DNA from: Ewingella sp049889095
Lineage (GTDB): Bacteria > Pseudomonadota > Gammaproteobacteria > Enterobacterales > Enterobacteriaceae
Length of the DNA: 64,000 nucleotides
Direction: 5' to 3' (one strand)
Assembly: GCA_049889095.1 (NCBI GenBank)
Contig: JBLJFK010000009.1
Below are positions 25,622-35,645 of this stretch, piece after piece. The position numbers were made by a program, and so were the translations under genes. Under the pieces are notes generated by a model. The model was not told the origin of the DNA and ran no database searches. It was given only the letters and a program-made list of their open reading frames with translations. Position 1 is the first letter of the stretch; every line of letters begins with the position of its first letter.

Positions 25622-25649
25622 ACAAAGGCATCCAACCGGATGCCTTTGT
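25622..25649. terminator. Bidirectional terminator between glpD and glgP
   Basis: Perfect 12-bp stem ACAAAGGCATCC / GGATGCCTTTGT with loop AACC, 16 bp beyond the glgP stop; serves glgP on the minus strand and possibly glpD. Confidence 0.8.
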
Positions 25650-25665
25650 CATATCTACGTTTCGG

Positions 25666-28113
25666 TTACAACTTGATCGGCTTAATATTCCAAATCTCGT
25701 CAGCGTACTCCTGAATGGTACGGTCAGATGAGAAATATCCCATGTTGGCGATATTATGCAGAGTGCGCCGGGTCCACTCTTCCGGATGTTTGTAGAGTTC
25801 GTCCACTTTATCCTGAGTATCGACATAACTGCGGTAATCCGCCAGCACCTGGTAGTGGTCACCGAGGTTAACCAGCGTGTCGAACATATTACTGTAGCGC
25901 TTAGGCTCGCCGGGGCTGAAAACGCCGGTGGCGATCTGAGTCAGCACCTGATGTAGCTCAGCATCCTGCTCATAATAAGTACGTGGGTTATAGCCGTCAC
26001 GGCGTAACTGCTCCACTTGCGGCGTAGTATTGCCAAAAATGAAGATGTTTTCCTCACCAACGTGTTCGAGCATTTCGACGTTGGCGCCGTCCAGCGTACC
26101 AATAGTCAGCGCGCCATTAAGAGCGAACTTCATATTACTGGTGCCCGAAGCTTCAGTTCCGGCCAGTGAAATCTGTTCGGAGAGATCGGCGGCCGGGATG
26201 ATCATCTGTGCCAGACTGACGCTATAGTTTGGAATAAACACCACTTTGAGTTTATCGCGTACGCGCGGATCTTCGTTGATAACGGCAGCAACATCGTTGA
26301 TCAGGCGAATAATCTGCTTGGCCGCGTAATAGGCCGAGGCGGCTTTACCTGCGAAAATCACCGTACGCGGCACCCAGCCAGCTTCTGGGTCTTCAATAAT
26401 GCGGTTGTAGCGAGTGATCACATGCAGCACGTTCATCAGTTGGCGTTTGTACTCGTGGATTCGCTTGATCTGCACGTCAAACAGACTTTTAGGATCCACT
26501 ACCACATCCAGTTTCTGCGCGATATAAATCGCCAGACGCTTTTTGTTCTCAAACTTTGCCTTGCGCAGCGCCTCGAGGAAACTCGGGTAGTCGATATTCT
26601 GTTTCAACTCACCCAGTTGGCTCAGGTCAGTACGCCAGTGATGACCAATGGCCTCATCCAGCACCTTCGACAGCGGTTTGTTCGCCAGACCCAGCCAGCG
26701 ACGCGGCGTCACGCCGTTAGTTTTGTTGCAGAAACGGTCCGGATAGACTGTGGCAAAATCAGCAAACAGCGATTGCACCATGAGTTCGGAATGCAGTGCC
26801 GACACGCCATTGACTTTATGGCTGGCAATCACCGCCAGCCATGCCATGCGCACCTTACGGCCATGCTCTTCATCGATAATCGATACGCGTGACAAAATGC
26901 CACTGTCGCCGGGCACTTTCACCTCAACCTCTTTGAGGAAGTGATCGTTAATCTGGAAGATGATCTCCAGATGGCGCGGCAAGATCTTGCCGATCATATC
27001 CACCGGCCAGGTCTCCAACGCTTCGCTCATCAACGTATGGTTGGTGTAGGAGAAGACTTTACTGACCGTCTCCCAGGCGTTATCCCAGCTGAATTTATGC
27101 TCGTCGATCAGTAACCGCATTAGCTCAGGAATAGAAAGCACCGGATGGGTATCGTTGAGGTGAATGGCAATCTTATCGGCCAGATTTTCATAGGTATGGT
27201 GGGTGACATAATGGCGGGTAAGAATATCCTGCACGGTGGCAGAAACCAGGAAATACTCCTGACGCAGCCGCAGCTCGCGGCCCGAGTAAGTCGAGTCATC
27301 CGGATAAAGCACCCGCGAGACGTTCTCCGAATGGTTTTTATCTTCTACCGCCGCAAAATAGTCACCCTGATTGAATTTGCCGAGGTTAATTTCGTTACTG
27401 GCCTGTGCGCCCCATAACCGCAGCGTGTTGGTGGCATCAGTATCAAAACCGGGGATGATCTGATCATAGGCACAGGCGATAACTTCTTCAGTTTCCAGCC
27501 AGCGGGTTTTGGCTCCTTCGTGTTGCAGACGCCCACCGAAACGCACTTTATAGCGGGTGTTATGCCGCTGGAACTCCCACGGGTTGCCATATTCCAGCCA
27601 GTAATCCGGCGCTTCCATCTGCTGACCGTTAACAATGCTTTGCGAGAACATGCCGTATTCGTAACGGATACCGTAACCACGCCCTGGCAGCGCCAGCGTA
27701 GCCAGCGAGTCGAGGAAACAGGCCGCCAGACGCCCCAGCCCGCCGTTGCCGAGGCCTGGATCGTTCTCTTCGCCGATCAGCTCCTCAAGGTCAAAGCCCA
27801 TCTCATCAAGTGCCTGTTTGATGTCATCGTAAATGCCCATCGACAGCAGCGAGTTCGACAGCGTGCGTCCAATCAGAAACTCCATGGATAAATAGTAAAC
27901 CTGCCGCACATCTTGCGAGGTTTGCGCCCGGTTGGAGCGTAACCAGCGTTCCACCATACGGTCACGCACGGCAAACAGCGTGGCGTTTAGCCAGTCATGC
28001 TGAGTAGCAATCGAGGGATCTTTCCCGACGATAAACATCAGCTTGTAGGCAATCGAGTGTTTCAGCGCTTCAACACTGACGGTCGGCGAAGTGTAGTTAA
28101 ACGGTGAAGTCAT
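25666..28113 (-). CDS. glgP: Glycogen phosphorylase
   Basis: Releases glucose-1-phosphate from glycogen outer chains. GT35 phosphorylase of 815 residues with SMEFLIGRTLSNSLLSMGIYDD, EENDPGLGNGGLGRLAACFLDSLA, and the PLP Lys in ASGTSNMKFALNGALTIGTLDGANVE. Last gene of glgBXCAP, 40 bp after glgA and before a strong terminator. It is a paralogue of malP at 10545-12965; length and N-terminus separate the two. Confidence 0.97.
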   Translation of the reverse strand: MTSPFNYTSPTVSVEALKHSIAYKLMFIVGKDPSIATQHDWLNATLFAVRDRMVERWLRSNRAQTSQDVRQVYYLSMEFLIGRTLSNSLLSMGIYDDIKQALDEMGFDLEELIGEENDPGLGNGGLGRLAACFLDSLATLALPGRGYGIRYEYGMFSQSIVNGQQMEAPDYWLEYGNPWEFQRHNTRYKVRFGGRLQHEGAKTRWLETEEVIACAYDQIIPGFDTDATNTLRLWGAQASNEINLGKFNQGDYFAAVEDKNHSENVSRVLYPDDSTYSGRELRLRQEYFLVSATVQDILTRHYVTHHTYENLADKIAIHLNDTHPVLSIPELMRLLIDEHKFSWDNAWETVSKVFSYTNHTLMSEALETWPVDMIGKILPRHLEIIFQINDHFLKEVEVKVPGDSGILSRVSIIDEEHGRKVRMAWLAVIASHKVNGVSALHSELMVQSLFADFATVYPDRFCNKTNGVTPRRWLGLANKPLSKVLDEAIGHHWRTDLSQLGELKQNIDYPSFLEALRKAKFENKKRLAIYIAQKLDVVVDPKSLFDVQIKRIHEYKRQLMNVLHVITRYNRIIEDPEAGWVPRTVIFAGKAASAYYAAKQIIRLINDVAAVINEDPRVRDKLKVVFIPNYSVSLAQMIIPAADLSEQISLAGTEASGTSNMKFALNGALTIGTLDGANVEMLEHVGEENIFIFGNTTPQVEQLRRDGYNPRTYYEQDAELHQVLTQIATGVFSPGEPKRYSNMFDTLVNLGDHYQVLADYRSYVDTQDKVDELYKHPEEWTRRTLHNIANMGYFSSDRTIQEYADEIWNIKPIKL

Positions 28114-28153
28114 AGCGTTGAGTTCCCAATCAAGTAATGTCGCTTCTCAATCT

Positions 28154-29590
28154 TCATGACAGCAAGCGTTGATAAAGTGACAGATAGGCCTGAGCCGCTA
28201 CCTGCCAACCGAAGTCGATACCCATGGCGTGATGCTGAACGTGGCGCCAATGTTTTGGCCTGCTCCACAGCACAAACGCCCGGCGGATGGCGCTGCCCAA
28301 AGACGTGCCGTTCGCCTCTTCGAAAACAAATCCGCTGGCGGTACCGTCGGACAGATTTTCCAGCGCGCAGTCCACCACCGTATCCGCCAGCCCGCCGGTG
28401 CGGCGCACCAGTGGCAAAGTGCCGTATTTCAAACCATAAAGCTGTGTCAGGCCGCAGGGCTCGAAGCGGCTTGGCACCATGATGACGTCAGCACCGCCGA
28501 TAATGCGGTGCGAGAATGACTCGTGATAGCCAAGCTGCACCCCCACCTGACCTGGGTTATCTGCGGCAGCGGCCAGAAACGCTTGTTGCAATACCGCGTC
28601 ACCTGCACCGAGCAGCGCCAGCTGGCCGCCACGCTCAAGCAAGTCCGGCAGCGCTTCCAGCACCAGATCCAGCCCTTTCTGATTGGTCAGGCGGCTCACT
28701 ACGGCGAACACCAACCGCGAGTCATCGACGTCCAGTCCCATTGCACGTTGCAAATAGGCTTTGTTGATCATCTTAGAACGCAGGTCATCAGCATCATAGC
28801 GAGCCGACAGCAATACGTCATCACGCGGCTGCCAGATGGCATCATCCACGCCGTTAAGAATGCCCGACAGTCGGCCTTCCTGCTCACGTTCGAGCAGCAA
28901 AGATTCCATGCCATAACCGAACTCAGGGCGCGTGATCTCTTTGGCATAGGTTGGACTGACGGTGGTGATGTGGTCCGAATAGAACAACCCGGCTTTCAGA
29001 TACGATATCTGACCGTAGAATTCCAGGCCGTGCATCTGGAAAAACTCGAACGGGATCTGCAAGTGCTGCAAATGGTAGCCGTCGAACAACCCCTGAAATG
29101 CCAGGTTATGCACGGTGAACACGGTTTTGACCGGAATATGCCGCGAGCGCACATAAGCCGACGTCAGCCCCGCGTGCCAATCGTGCGAGTGAAGAATATC
29201 GGGTTTCCACATTCCGTCGAAACCATTGGCCAGTTCAGCTGCCATCCAACTCAGCAGGGCGAAACGCAAATGATTATCGGGATAAGCGTAAGCAGACTGA
29301 TCGTGATACGGACTGCCGGGACGGTCATACAGTCCCGGCACATCTATGATGTAGATACCCACGCCCTGAAACACGCCGTAGCGTAGCGTCACATGTCCGG
29401 CAAAGGTATCAAGGTGGCCCACGATCTGCGTCTCTCCGATGCCCCGTTTAATATCGGGGAAGGCCGGGATCAGCACGCGTACGTCTGTCCCCCCCGCTAT
29501 TTGAGCGGCGGGAAGCGCACCCGCGACGTCAGCAAGTCCCCCGGTTTTTAATAGGGGAAACAGCTCTGAACAAACATGTAAAACCTGCAT
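28154..29590 (-). CDS. glgA: Glycogen synthase
   Basis: ADP-glucose:alpha-1,4-glucan glucosyltransferase (GT5) extending glycogen chains. 478 residues starting MQVLHVCSELFPLLKTGGLADV, where KTGGLADV forms the ADP-glucose site. The second Rossmann domain includes VSRLTNQKGLDLVLEALPDLL and the C-terminal PSRFEPCGLTQLYGLKYGTLPLVRRTGGLADTV signature. Between glgC (123-bp gap) and glgP in the operon. Confidence 0.97.
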   Translation of the reverse strand: MQVLHVCSELFPLLKTGGLADVAGALPAAQIAGGTDVRVLIPAFPDIKRGIGETQIVGHLDTFAGHVTLRYGVFQGVGIYIIDVPGLYDRPGSPYHDQSAYAYPDNHLRFALLSWMAAELANGFDGMWKPDILHSHDWHAGLTSAYVRSRHIPVKTVFTVHNLAFQGLFDGYHLQHLQIPFEFFQMHGLEFYGQISYLKAGLFYSDHITTVSPTYAKEITRPEFGYGMESLLLEREQEGRLSGILNGVDDAIWQPRDDVLLSARYDADDLRSKMINKAYLQRAMGLDVDDSRLVFAVVSRLTNQKGLDLVLEALPDLLERGGQLALLGAGDAVLQQAFLAAAADNPGQVGVQLGYHESFSHRIIGGADVIMVPSRFEPCGLTQLYGLKYGTLPLVRRTGGLADTVVDCALENLSDGTASGFVFEEANGTSLGSAIRRAFVLWSRPKHWRHVQHHAMGIDFGWQVAAQAYLSLYQRLLS

Positions 29591-29713
29591 TCGCGCTCCT
29601 GAATTATCATCACCACCACGGGGTTATTACCGGGGAGATGAGCAAACATTATCGGGGCAGACGTCAACAAACTCCCTGTTGCACCATCCCGGATCTCTGG
29701 AACTAATACGTTT

Positions 29714-30991
29714 TTACAATTTCGCCAGCATGGTGCGGGTGACTAAAACAACGCCGCCCTCTGAGCGATAAAAACGTCTACTGTCTTCATCTGCGTTTTC
29801 GCCAATCACCATGCCTTCGGGAATATGACAGGCACGGTCGATAACACAGTTACGTAAGCGACATGAACGGCCAACGTTGACGTCCGGCAGCAGTATGGTC
29901 GAATCAATATTGCAAAATGAGTTCACCCTCACGCGAGGGAATAGCACGGCGTTTACCACCACCGAACCCGAAACGATGCAGCCACCGGCAACCAAAGAGT
30001 TCATGGTCATGCCGTGGCTACCGGAGCGATCCTGCACAAACTTGGCCGGAGGCAGCGGTTCCATGTGGGTGCGGATCGGCCACGAACGATCGTACATATC
30101 CAGTTCAGGCGTCACAGATGCCAGATCCAGATTGGCCTTCCAGTACGCATCGAGCGTCCCGACATCACGCCAATACGGCGGTAACTCAGTGTTTTGCGTC
30201 ACGCAAGACATGCTGAAAGGATGCGCCCAGGCTACGCCCTCTGCGGTAATTTTCGGCAAAAGATCCTTGCCGAAATCGTGGCTGGACCCCTCCTTGGACA
30301 TATCCTCTTCAAGCAGGCGGAACAGGTAATCAGCATTAAAAATGTAGACCCCCATACTCGCCAGCGCCATATCTGGCTGTCCGGGAATGCAAGGCGGGTT
30401 CTGCGGTTTCTCCAGGAAGCCGTTGATTTGATAATTTTCCCCGACATCCATGACGCCAAATTCACTGGCTTCCGCCAGCGGCACGGCCAGACAAGCGACG
30501 GTGCATTCACCGCCCTTTTGCACGTGATCCACCAGCATGCGCGAGTAATCCATCTTGTAGATGTGATCCCCGGCGAGGATCACCACGTACTCAGCCTCAT
30601 AGCGACGGATGATATCCAAATTCTGATAAACGGCATCGGCGGTACCTTTGTACCAATGCTCGGTACTGTGGCGCTGCTGAGCGGGCAGTAAATCCACAAA
30701 CTCATTCATCTCTTCATTAAAAAATGACCAGCCACGCTGAATATGTTGAACCAACGTATGTGACTGATATTGAGTAATAACGCCGATGCGACGAATGCCT
30801 GAATTGAGACAATTCGACAGCGCGAAATCGATGATGCGGAACTTCCCTCCAAAATGAACCGCAGGCTTGGCGCGGGTAGCGGTTAAATCCTTAAGACGTG
30901 AGCCCCGCCCCCCGGCCAGGATCAGCGCGACGGACTTCAGGGGTAACTGCCTTGCCAGCATTACCGGATCTCTGTTCTCTGTTGTGCTCAT
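29714..30991 (-). CDS. glgC: Glucose-1-phosphate adenylyltransferase
   Basis: Makes ADP-glucose, the committed and allosterically controlled step of glycogen synthesis (activated by fructose-1,6-bisphosphate, inhibited by AMP in enterobacteria). 425 residues with the nucleotidyltransferase motif LILAGGRGSRLKDLTATRAKPAV at the N-terminus, the glucose-1-P site in SMGVYIFNADYL, FLEKP, and a left-handed beta-helix C-terminal domain. Follows glgX by 51 bp. Confidence 0.97.
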   Translation of the reverse strand: MSTTENRDPVMLARQLPLKSVALILAGGRGSRLKDLTATRAKPAVHFGGKFRIIDFALSNCLNSGIRRIGVITQYQSHTLVQHIQRGWSFFNEEMNEFVDLLPAQQRHSTEHWYKGTADAVYQNLDIIRRYEAEYVVILAGDHIYKMDYSRMLVDHVQKGGECTVACLAVPLAEASEFGVMDVGENYQINGFLEKPQNPPCIPGQPDMALASMGVYIFNADYLFRLLEEDMSKEGSSHDFGKDLLPKITAEGVAWAHPFSMSCVTQNTELPPYWRDVGTLDAYWKANLDLASVTPELDMYDRSWPIRTHMEPLPPAKFVQDRSGSHGMTMNSLVAGGCIVSGSVVVNAVLFPRVRVNSFCNIDSTILLPDVNVGRSCRLRNCVIDRACHIPEGMVIGENADEDSRRFYRSEGGVVLVTRTMLAKL

Positions 30992-31042
30992 GGCTGACTC
31001 CTTGCATAACTGTGCTGATTTTCCTGCCTGCGTGCTGTTTTG

Positions 31043-33049
31043 TTATTCATGGCAATGGAGCACGCAGAGGGTTTTTGCTGCGGCACGCCAGGTAGAACCG
31101 TCCCTGGCACACTGAGGTTCCTCTCCAAACAGAACCGAATTAAACGGGGCAACAGGCTGCCAGCGTCCCTCAGGTAATTGCATATCGACATCACCGAGCG
31201 AGGCATTCAGCACCAGTAACCAGCTGCCTGACAGGCGGATTTGCAGCCACTGCTGCGGCCCGTGCTCCCAGGCTGCGGCCTCCATCGGTTGACCCTGAGC
31301 ATCTAACCACTCGACGTCATTCCCTTGGCTGCGCCACCACTTATCCTGCGTCAGTGCAGGGATGTTTTTACGCAACGCCACCAGGGCAGCCACATAAGCC
31401 GTCAGGCTATCGTCAGCATTTTTCCAGTCGAGCCAGGTCAGAGCATTATCCTGACAGTAGGCATTATTGTTGCCCTGTTGGCTGTTGCCATGTTCGTCAC
31501 CGGCCAATAACATCGGCGTTCCCTGGGACAATAATAACGTCGCCAGCAGCGCACGCTGGCTGAGACGTCGCTGACGCAGCACCGATTCAGAGGCATTCAG
31601 TCCCTCTTCACCATGGTTTTGACTGTAGTTTTCATTGTGCCCGTCGTGGTTCTCTTCACCGTTGGCCTGATTGTGTTTGTCGTTGAAACTGACCACATCA
31701 CGCAGGGTAAAACCGTCGTGCGCGGTAAGCATATTGATGCTGGCGTGAGGGCCGCGATCATGGTGGTCGAAGAGATCGGCTGAGGCGGCAAAGCGCCTGG
31801 CAAACTGCCCGAGCGGCACATCGCCGTGCAACCAGAATTTACGCATATCATCGCGCCACACATCGCTCCACTCAGCGAACGGCGGCGGGAAGTTGCTGAG
31901 CTGATAACCACCCTGACCAATGTCCCAGGGTTCAGCAATCAGCTTGACGCCCGACAAAAGGCTGTCAGCCCGAATAGCAGCGAAAAGTGGTGAATCTGGA
32001 TTGAACGTCGGCGTTCTGCCGAGTATGGTAGCAAGATCAAAACGGAAGCCGTCAACGTGACATTCACGCACCCAGTAACGCAGGCAGTCGAGCGTCCAGG
32101 CAACCGTTTCATCGTCCACCAACCGCAGCGCATTGCCGCAACCAGTGACGTTGTCGTCGCTGCCGTCTTCGCGCAGCCAGTACCAGCTGGGATTATCCAG
32201 GCCGCGAAACGAGATGAAAGGCCCGTCGACATCCAGCTCAGCGCTGTGGTTGAACACCACATCGAGAATCACTTCAATCCCAGCCTGATGTAGCCCTTTC
32301 ACCGCCGCTTTAAACTCATTAAGCGCTGAAACCCCTTTCTGGCTACTGGCATAGCTTGGCTCAACCGCGCAAGGCGCCAGCACGTTATAGCCCCAGTAAT
32401 TGCTCAATCCAAGGCGTTGCAGGCGCGGTTCGTCAGCGTGATGTTGCACCGGCAGTAACTCGATTGCCGTGACACCCAAATGCTGCAAGTGTTCCAGCAT
32501 GACCGGATGCGCCAGCCCGGCATAAGTACCGCGCAGCGCCGCTGGAATGTGCGGATGTTGACGCGTCAGCCCGCGTACATGGGCTTCATAGATGATCGTC
32601 TCACCCCACGGCGTGGCGGGTGGCGCATCATCGCCCCAATCAAACGTGTCATCGACCACCACCGACTTCGGCGCGGCCACCGCGCTGTCTTTTTCGTCAG
32701 GCGCCTCAATGCCACCACTAAGCCTGGCGTTGTCGCGTAGTTGGCCCTCCAGCGCGCGAGCACTGGGATCGATTAGCAATTTTTTAGGGTTAAAACGCAG
32801 CCCGTTTTTCGGCTCAAAAGGCCCGTAGACCCGATAACCATAGTGCTGACCCGCTTTAGCTCCGGGCAGAAAACCGTGCCAAAAATTACCGGTGCGGCCC
32901 GGAAGCGTCAGACGCTGCTCGCTGCCGGATGCATCAAACAGACACAGTTCGATTTTTTCTGCATGGGCTGAAAACAGACAAAAGTTGACGCCGTCTGCCT
33001 GTAATTGCGCGCCATAGGGTGCTGGTTGGCCAGGTTCGAGTTTTTTCAT
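31043..33049 (-). CDS. glgX: Glycogen debranching enzyme
   Basis: Cuts alpha-1,6 links of phosphorylase-limit dextrin during glycogen breakdown. A 668-residue GH13 enzyme: N-terminal CBM48-like domain (residues about 1-110), then the barrel with VILDVVFNHSAE, the nucleophile Asp in GFRFDLATILG, the acid/base Glu in LIAEPWDIGQGGYQ and the third acid in LTAHDGFTLRDVVSFNDKHN. The ATG overlaps the glgB stop by 4 bp, and the Shine-Dalgarno GGGAGGAG lies inside glgB. Confidence 0.96.
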   Translation of the reverse strand: MKKLEPGQPAPYGAQLQADGVNFCLFSAHAEKIELCLFDASGSEQRLTLPGRTGNFWHGFLPGAKAGQHYGYRVYGPFEPKNGLRFNPKKLLIDPSARALEGQLRDNARLSGGIEAPDEKDSAVAAPKSVVVDDTFDWGDDAPPATPWGETIIYEAHVRGLTRQHPHIPAALRGTYAGLAHPVMLEHLQHLGVTAIELLPVQHHADEPRLQRLGLSNYWGYNVLAPCAVEPSYASSQKGVSALNEFKAAVKGLHQAGIEVILDVVFNHSAELDVDGPFISFRGLDNPSWYWLREDGSDDNVTGCGNALRLVDDETVAWTLDCLRYWVRECHVDGFRFDLATILGRTPTFNPDSPLFAAIRADSLLSGVKLIAEPWDIGQGGYQLSNFPPPFAEWSDVWRDDMRKFWLHGDVPLGQFARRFAASADLFDHHDRGPHASINMLTAHDGFTLRDVVSFNDKHNQANGEENHDGHNENYSQNHGEEGLNASESVLRQRRLSQRALLATLLLSQGTPMLLAGDEHGNSQQGNNNAYCQDNALTWLDWKNADDSLTAYVAALVALRKNIPALTQDKWWRSQGNDVEWLDAQGQPMEAAAWEHGPQQWLQIRLSGSWLLVLNASLGDVDMQLPEGRWQPVAPFNSVLFGEEPQCARDGSTWRAAAKTLCVLHCHE

Positions 33050-35232
33050 CGCTCCTCCCGCCGCAGATACACGGTCGCCAGGGGTGGAATGGTCAGGCTG
33101 ATGGAGTGCTCACGCTGGTGATGGCCAGTTGGCTGGCTGTAAACGTCGCCACTGTTGCCGATATTGCCACCGCGATAGAAGTGCGAATCCGTATTGAGGA
33201 TTTCGTGGTAACGCCCTGGGCGCGCTACGCCAATGCGATAGTCGTAACGTGGCACCGGCGTGAAGTTGCTGACCACGATGATTTCGTCGCCGTTGTCGTC
33301 ACGGCGTGCGAAGGCAAACACCGAATTTTCGTGATCATCGACCACCAGCCATTCAAAGCCACGCGGGTTAAAATCCAATTCGTAAAGCGGCGTTTGCTGG
33401 CGGTAAACATGATTGAGATCCCGAACCAGATGCTGAACGCCACTGTGCCAGCCGTTCTGGTCATCCAGCAGGTGCCAGTCGAGGCTGTTGTTGAAATCCC
33501 ATTCGCGGCCTTGCGCAAATTCACACCCCATAAACAGCAGCTTTTTGCCCGGATGCGCCCACATAAAACCGTAATAGGCACGCAGGTTGGCAAATTTCTG
33601 CCAGACGTCGCCAGGCATTCTGTCGAGCAGTGAGCCTTTACCGTGCACCACTTCATCGTGGGAAAGCGGCAGCATGAAGTTCTCGCTGTAGGCGTAAAGC
33701 ACGCCGAAGGTCATGAGATTGTGGTGATATTTGCGATGAACAGGATCAAGTTGCATGTAATTGAGTGAGTCATGCATCCAGCCCAAATTCCATTTGTAAT
33801 GGAACCCCAGCCCGTTTGCATCCGGCGGCATCGTGACGCCCGGATAGTCAGTGGACTCTTCGGCCAGCGTCACGGCGCCGTCGAGTTCACGGCCAATGGT
33901 TTGATTGGTGTAGCGTAGAAAAGAGATGGCTTCCAGGTTTTCACGGCCACCGTAATAGTTGGGGATCCACTCGCCTGCCTTGCGGCTGTAATCGCGGTAA
34001 ATCATCGAAGCCACGGCGTCGACCCGCAGGCCGTCAATACCGTAGCGTTCAATCCAATAGAAACCATTGCCAGCCAGATAGTTACGCACTTCGTGGCGGC
34101 CATAGTTGTAAATCAACGTGTTCCAGTCCTGATGGTAGCCTTCACGAGGGTCGGCGTACTCATAGAGCGCGGTGCCATCGAACTGCGCCAGGCCGTGGGC
34201 GTCGCTCGGGAAATGGCCTGGCACCCAATCGAGTATCACATTCAGACCCGCATCGTGGGCGGCGTCAACGAAAGCCTTGAACTCCTGCGGCGTCCCATAA
34301 CGCCGCGTCGGCGCGTACATGCCGAGTGGCTGGTAACCCCAGCTGCCGTCAAACGGATGTTCGTTGATTGGCATCAGTTCGATGTGGGTGAAGCCCATCC
34401 ATTTGGCATAGGAAACCAGTTGCTCAGCCAATTCACCGTAGCTTAACCAGAAATTGTCATCAGTATGGCGGCGCCAGGAGCCCAGATGTACTTCATAAAC
34501 CGATACAGGCTGGTTCAGCGCGTTGGCTTTTTTACGCTCTGCGGAAAAGGGAACTTTCTCTGGCAGGTGGCTCACCAGCGAGGCCGTTTCCGGGCGCATT
34601 TGCGCTTCAAACGCATAGGGGTCTGCGCGCAACGAGACATTGCCATCACAGTCGATCACTTCATATTTGTAGAGTTGGCCTTCGAGCACTGCCGGGATAA
34701 ATAGCTCCCAGATGCCATTTTCTCGACGCTGACGCATCGGGTGGCGTCGGCCATCCCAAAAGTTGAATTCGCCGACCACAGAAATACGCGTCGCATTCGG
34801 CGCCCAGAGAGCAAAACTCACCCCTTCAACGTTGTCCAGCACCTGCAGATGAGCGCCGAGTTTCTCGTAAGGCCGCAAATGGGTACCTTCGGCCAGCAAC
34901 CAGATATCCAGCTCTTGCAGAAGCGTCCCGAAGCGGTAGGGATCATCAATCAGCTGGGTATTTTCGCCCCAACGAACTTCAAGGCGGTAGCGGAAGGGAT
35001 TTTTTCGCCGGGGTATTATCCCGATAAAGAAGCCGCGATCGTCATGGCGTCGCAATTCAGTCACTTTTGTGTCTTTATCGGCATCAATCACCCAGACCTG
35101 ATCGGCATCCGGTAAGAGTGCACGCACCTCGATACCCGCAGGCACAGAATGCATTCCCAATAGCGAAAACGGATCAGCATAATGGCCGGAAATAAGTTGG
35201 TTAATAACGTGCTGATCGGGATGTACTGACAT
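33046..35232 (-). CDS. glgB: 1,4-alpha-glucan branching enzyme
   Basis: Introduces alpha-1,6 branches into glycogen; first gene of the glg operon. 728 residues, same length as E. coli. Two N-terminal CBM48-type domains, then the GH13 barrel with VILDWVPGHFPSDAHGL, GLRVDAVASMIYRDYS (nucleophile Asp), TLAEESTDYPGV (Glu) and LPLSHDEVVHGKGSLL. The 413 bp upstream separates it from asd and carries the promoter region and the asd terminator. Confidence 0.97.
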   Translation of the reverse strand: MSVHPDQHVINQLISGHYADPFSLLGMHSVPAGIEVRALLPDADQVWVIDADKDTKVTELRRHDDRGFFIGIIPRRKNPFRYRLEVRWGENTQLIDDPYRFGTLLQELDIWLLAEGTHLRPYEKLGAHLQVLDNVEGVSFALWAPNATRISVVGEFNFWDGRRHPMRQRRENGIWELFIPAVLEGQLYKYEVIDCDGNVSLRADPYAFEAQMRPETASLVSHLPEKVPFSAERKKANALNQPVSVYEVHLGSWRRHTDDNFWLSYGELAEQLVSYAKWMGFTHIELMPINEHPFDGSWGYQPLGMYAPTRRYGTPQEFKAFVDAAHDAGLNVILDWVPGHFPSDAHGLAQFDGTALYEYADPREGYHQDWNTLIYNYGRHEVRNYLAGNGFYWIERYGIDGLRVDAVASMIYRDYSRKAGEWIPNYYGGRENLEAISFLRYTNQTIGRELDGAVTLAEESTDYPGVTMPPDANGLGFHYKWNLGWMHDSLNYMQLDPVHRKYHHNLMTFGVLYAYSENFMLPLSHDEVVHGKGSLLDRMPGDVWQKFANLRAYYGFMWAHPGKKLLFMGCEFAQGREWDFNNSLDWHLLDDQNGWHSGVQHLVRDLNHVYRQQTPLYELDFNPRGFEWLVVDDHENSVFAFARRDDNGDEIIVVSNFTPVPRYDYRIGVARPGRYHEILNTDSHFYRGGNIGNSGDVYSQPTGHHQREHSISLTIPPLATVYLRREER

Positions 35233-35565
35233 GCATTTCGTCCTATGATTAATTAAATCAATAAGTCCAATAAAATCATTCAGATGGTCAATGGTAACTC
35301 TCTGTTCAGTCTGAACCTGAAGTGGTGCTCATCTTGTGACGAGAGTGCCATTTTTTTTTGCTTAAACATGCCTGTCAGCGCTCACGCTCACAGTTTCTAA
35401 ATAAGTGCGGGTTTGTGCTTCTCAAAAACGCTTTGACCCTCTAATAAGCATAGACAAAGGTCAAAAAAAACGAGGCCAAAAAGCGAGGATTTTTTTATAA
35501 AATCAAATTCAGCCAAAAGCGCTGGCGAAGAGATTCAAACCGGGTGAAGTGATTGATGGATGAAG
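35233..35565. other. Gene-free region upstream of glgB
   Basis: AT-rich stretch between glgB and the asd terminator, including homopolymer runs (TTTTTTTTTT near 35350). It should contain the glg promoter, but I cannot place -35/-10 or CsrA/PhoP sites with confidence. Confidence 0.4.
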
Positions 35566-35595
35566 CAAAAACGGGACACCGTGCTGGTGTCCCGC
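35566..35595 (-). terminator. Intrinsic terminator of asd
   Basis: On the minus strand CGGGACACC, loop AGCAC, GGTGTCCCG followed by TTTTTGC; 9-bp perfect GC stem, about 50 bp past the asd stop. Confidence 0.9.
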
Positions 35596-35645
35596 TCAAA
35601 TAGTAACCACCTGAAAAGGCCGTTTTCGGCTTACAACGACAACCT

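Noticed and set aside
28523..29386. 287-codon plus-strand frame antisense to glgA
   Set aside because: Lies wholly opposite a conserved gene, no start signals and no family features.
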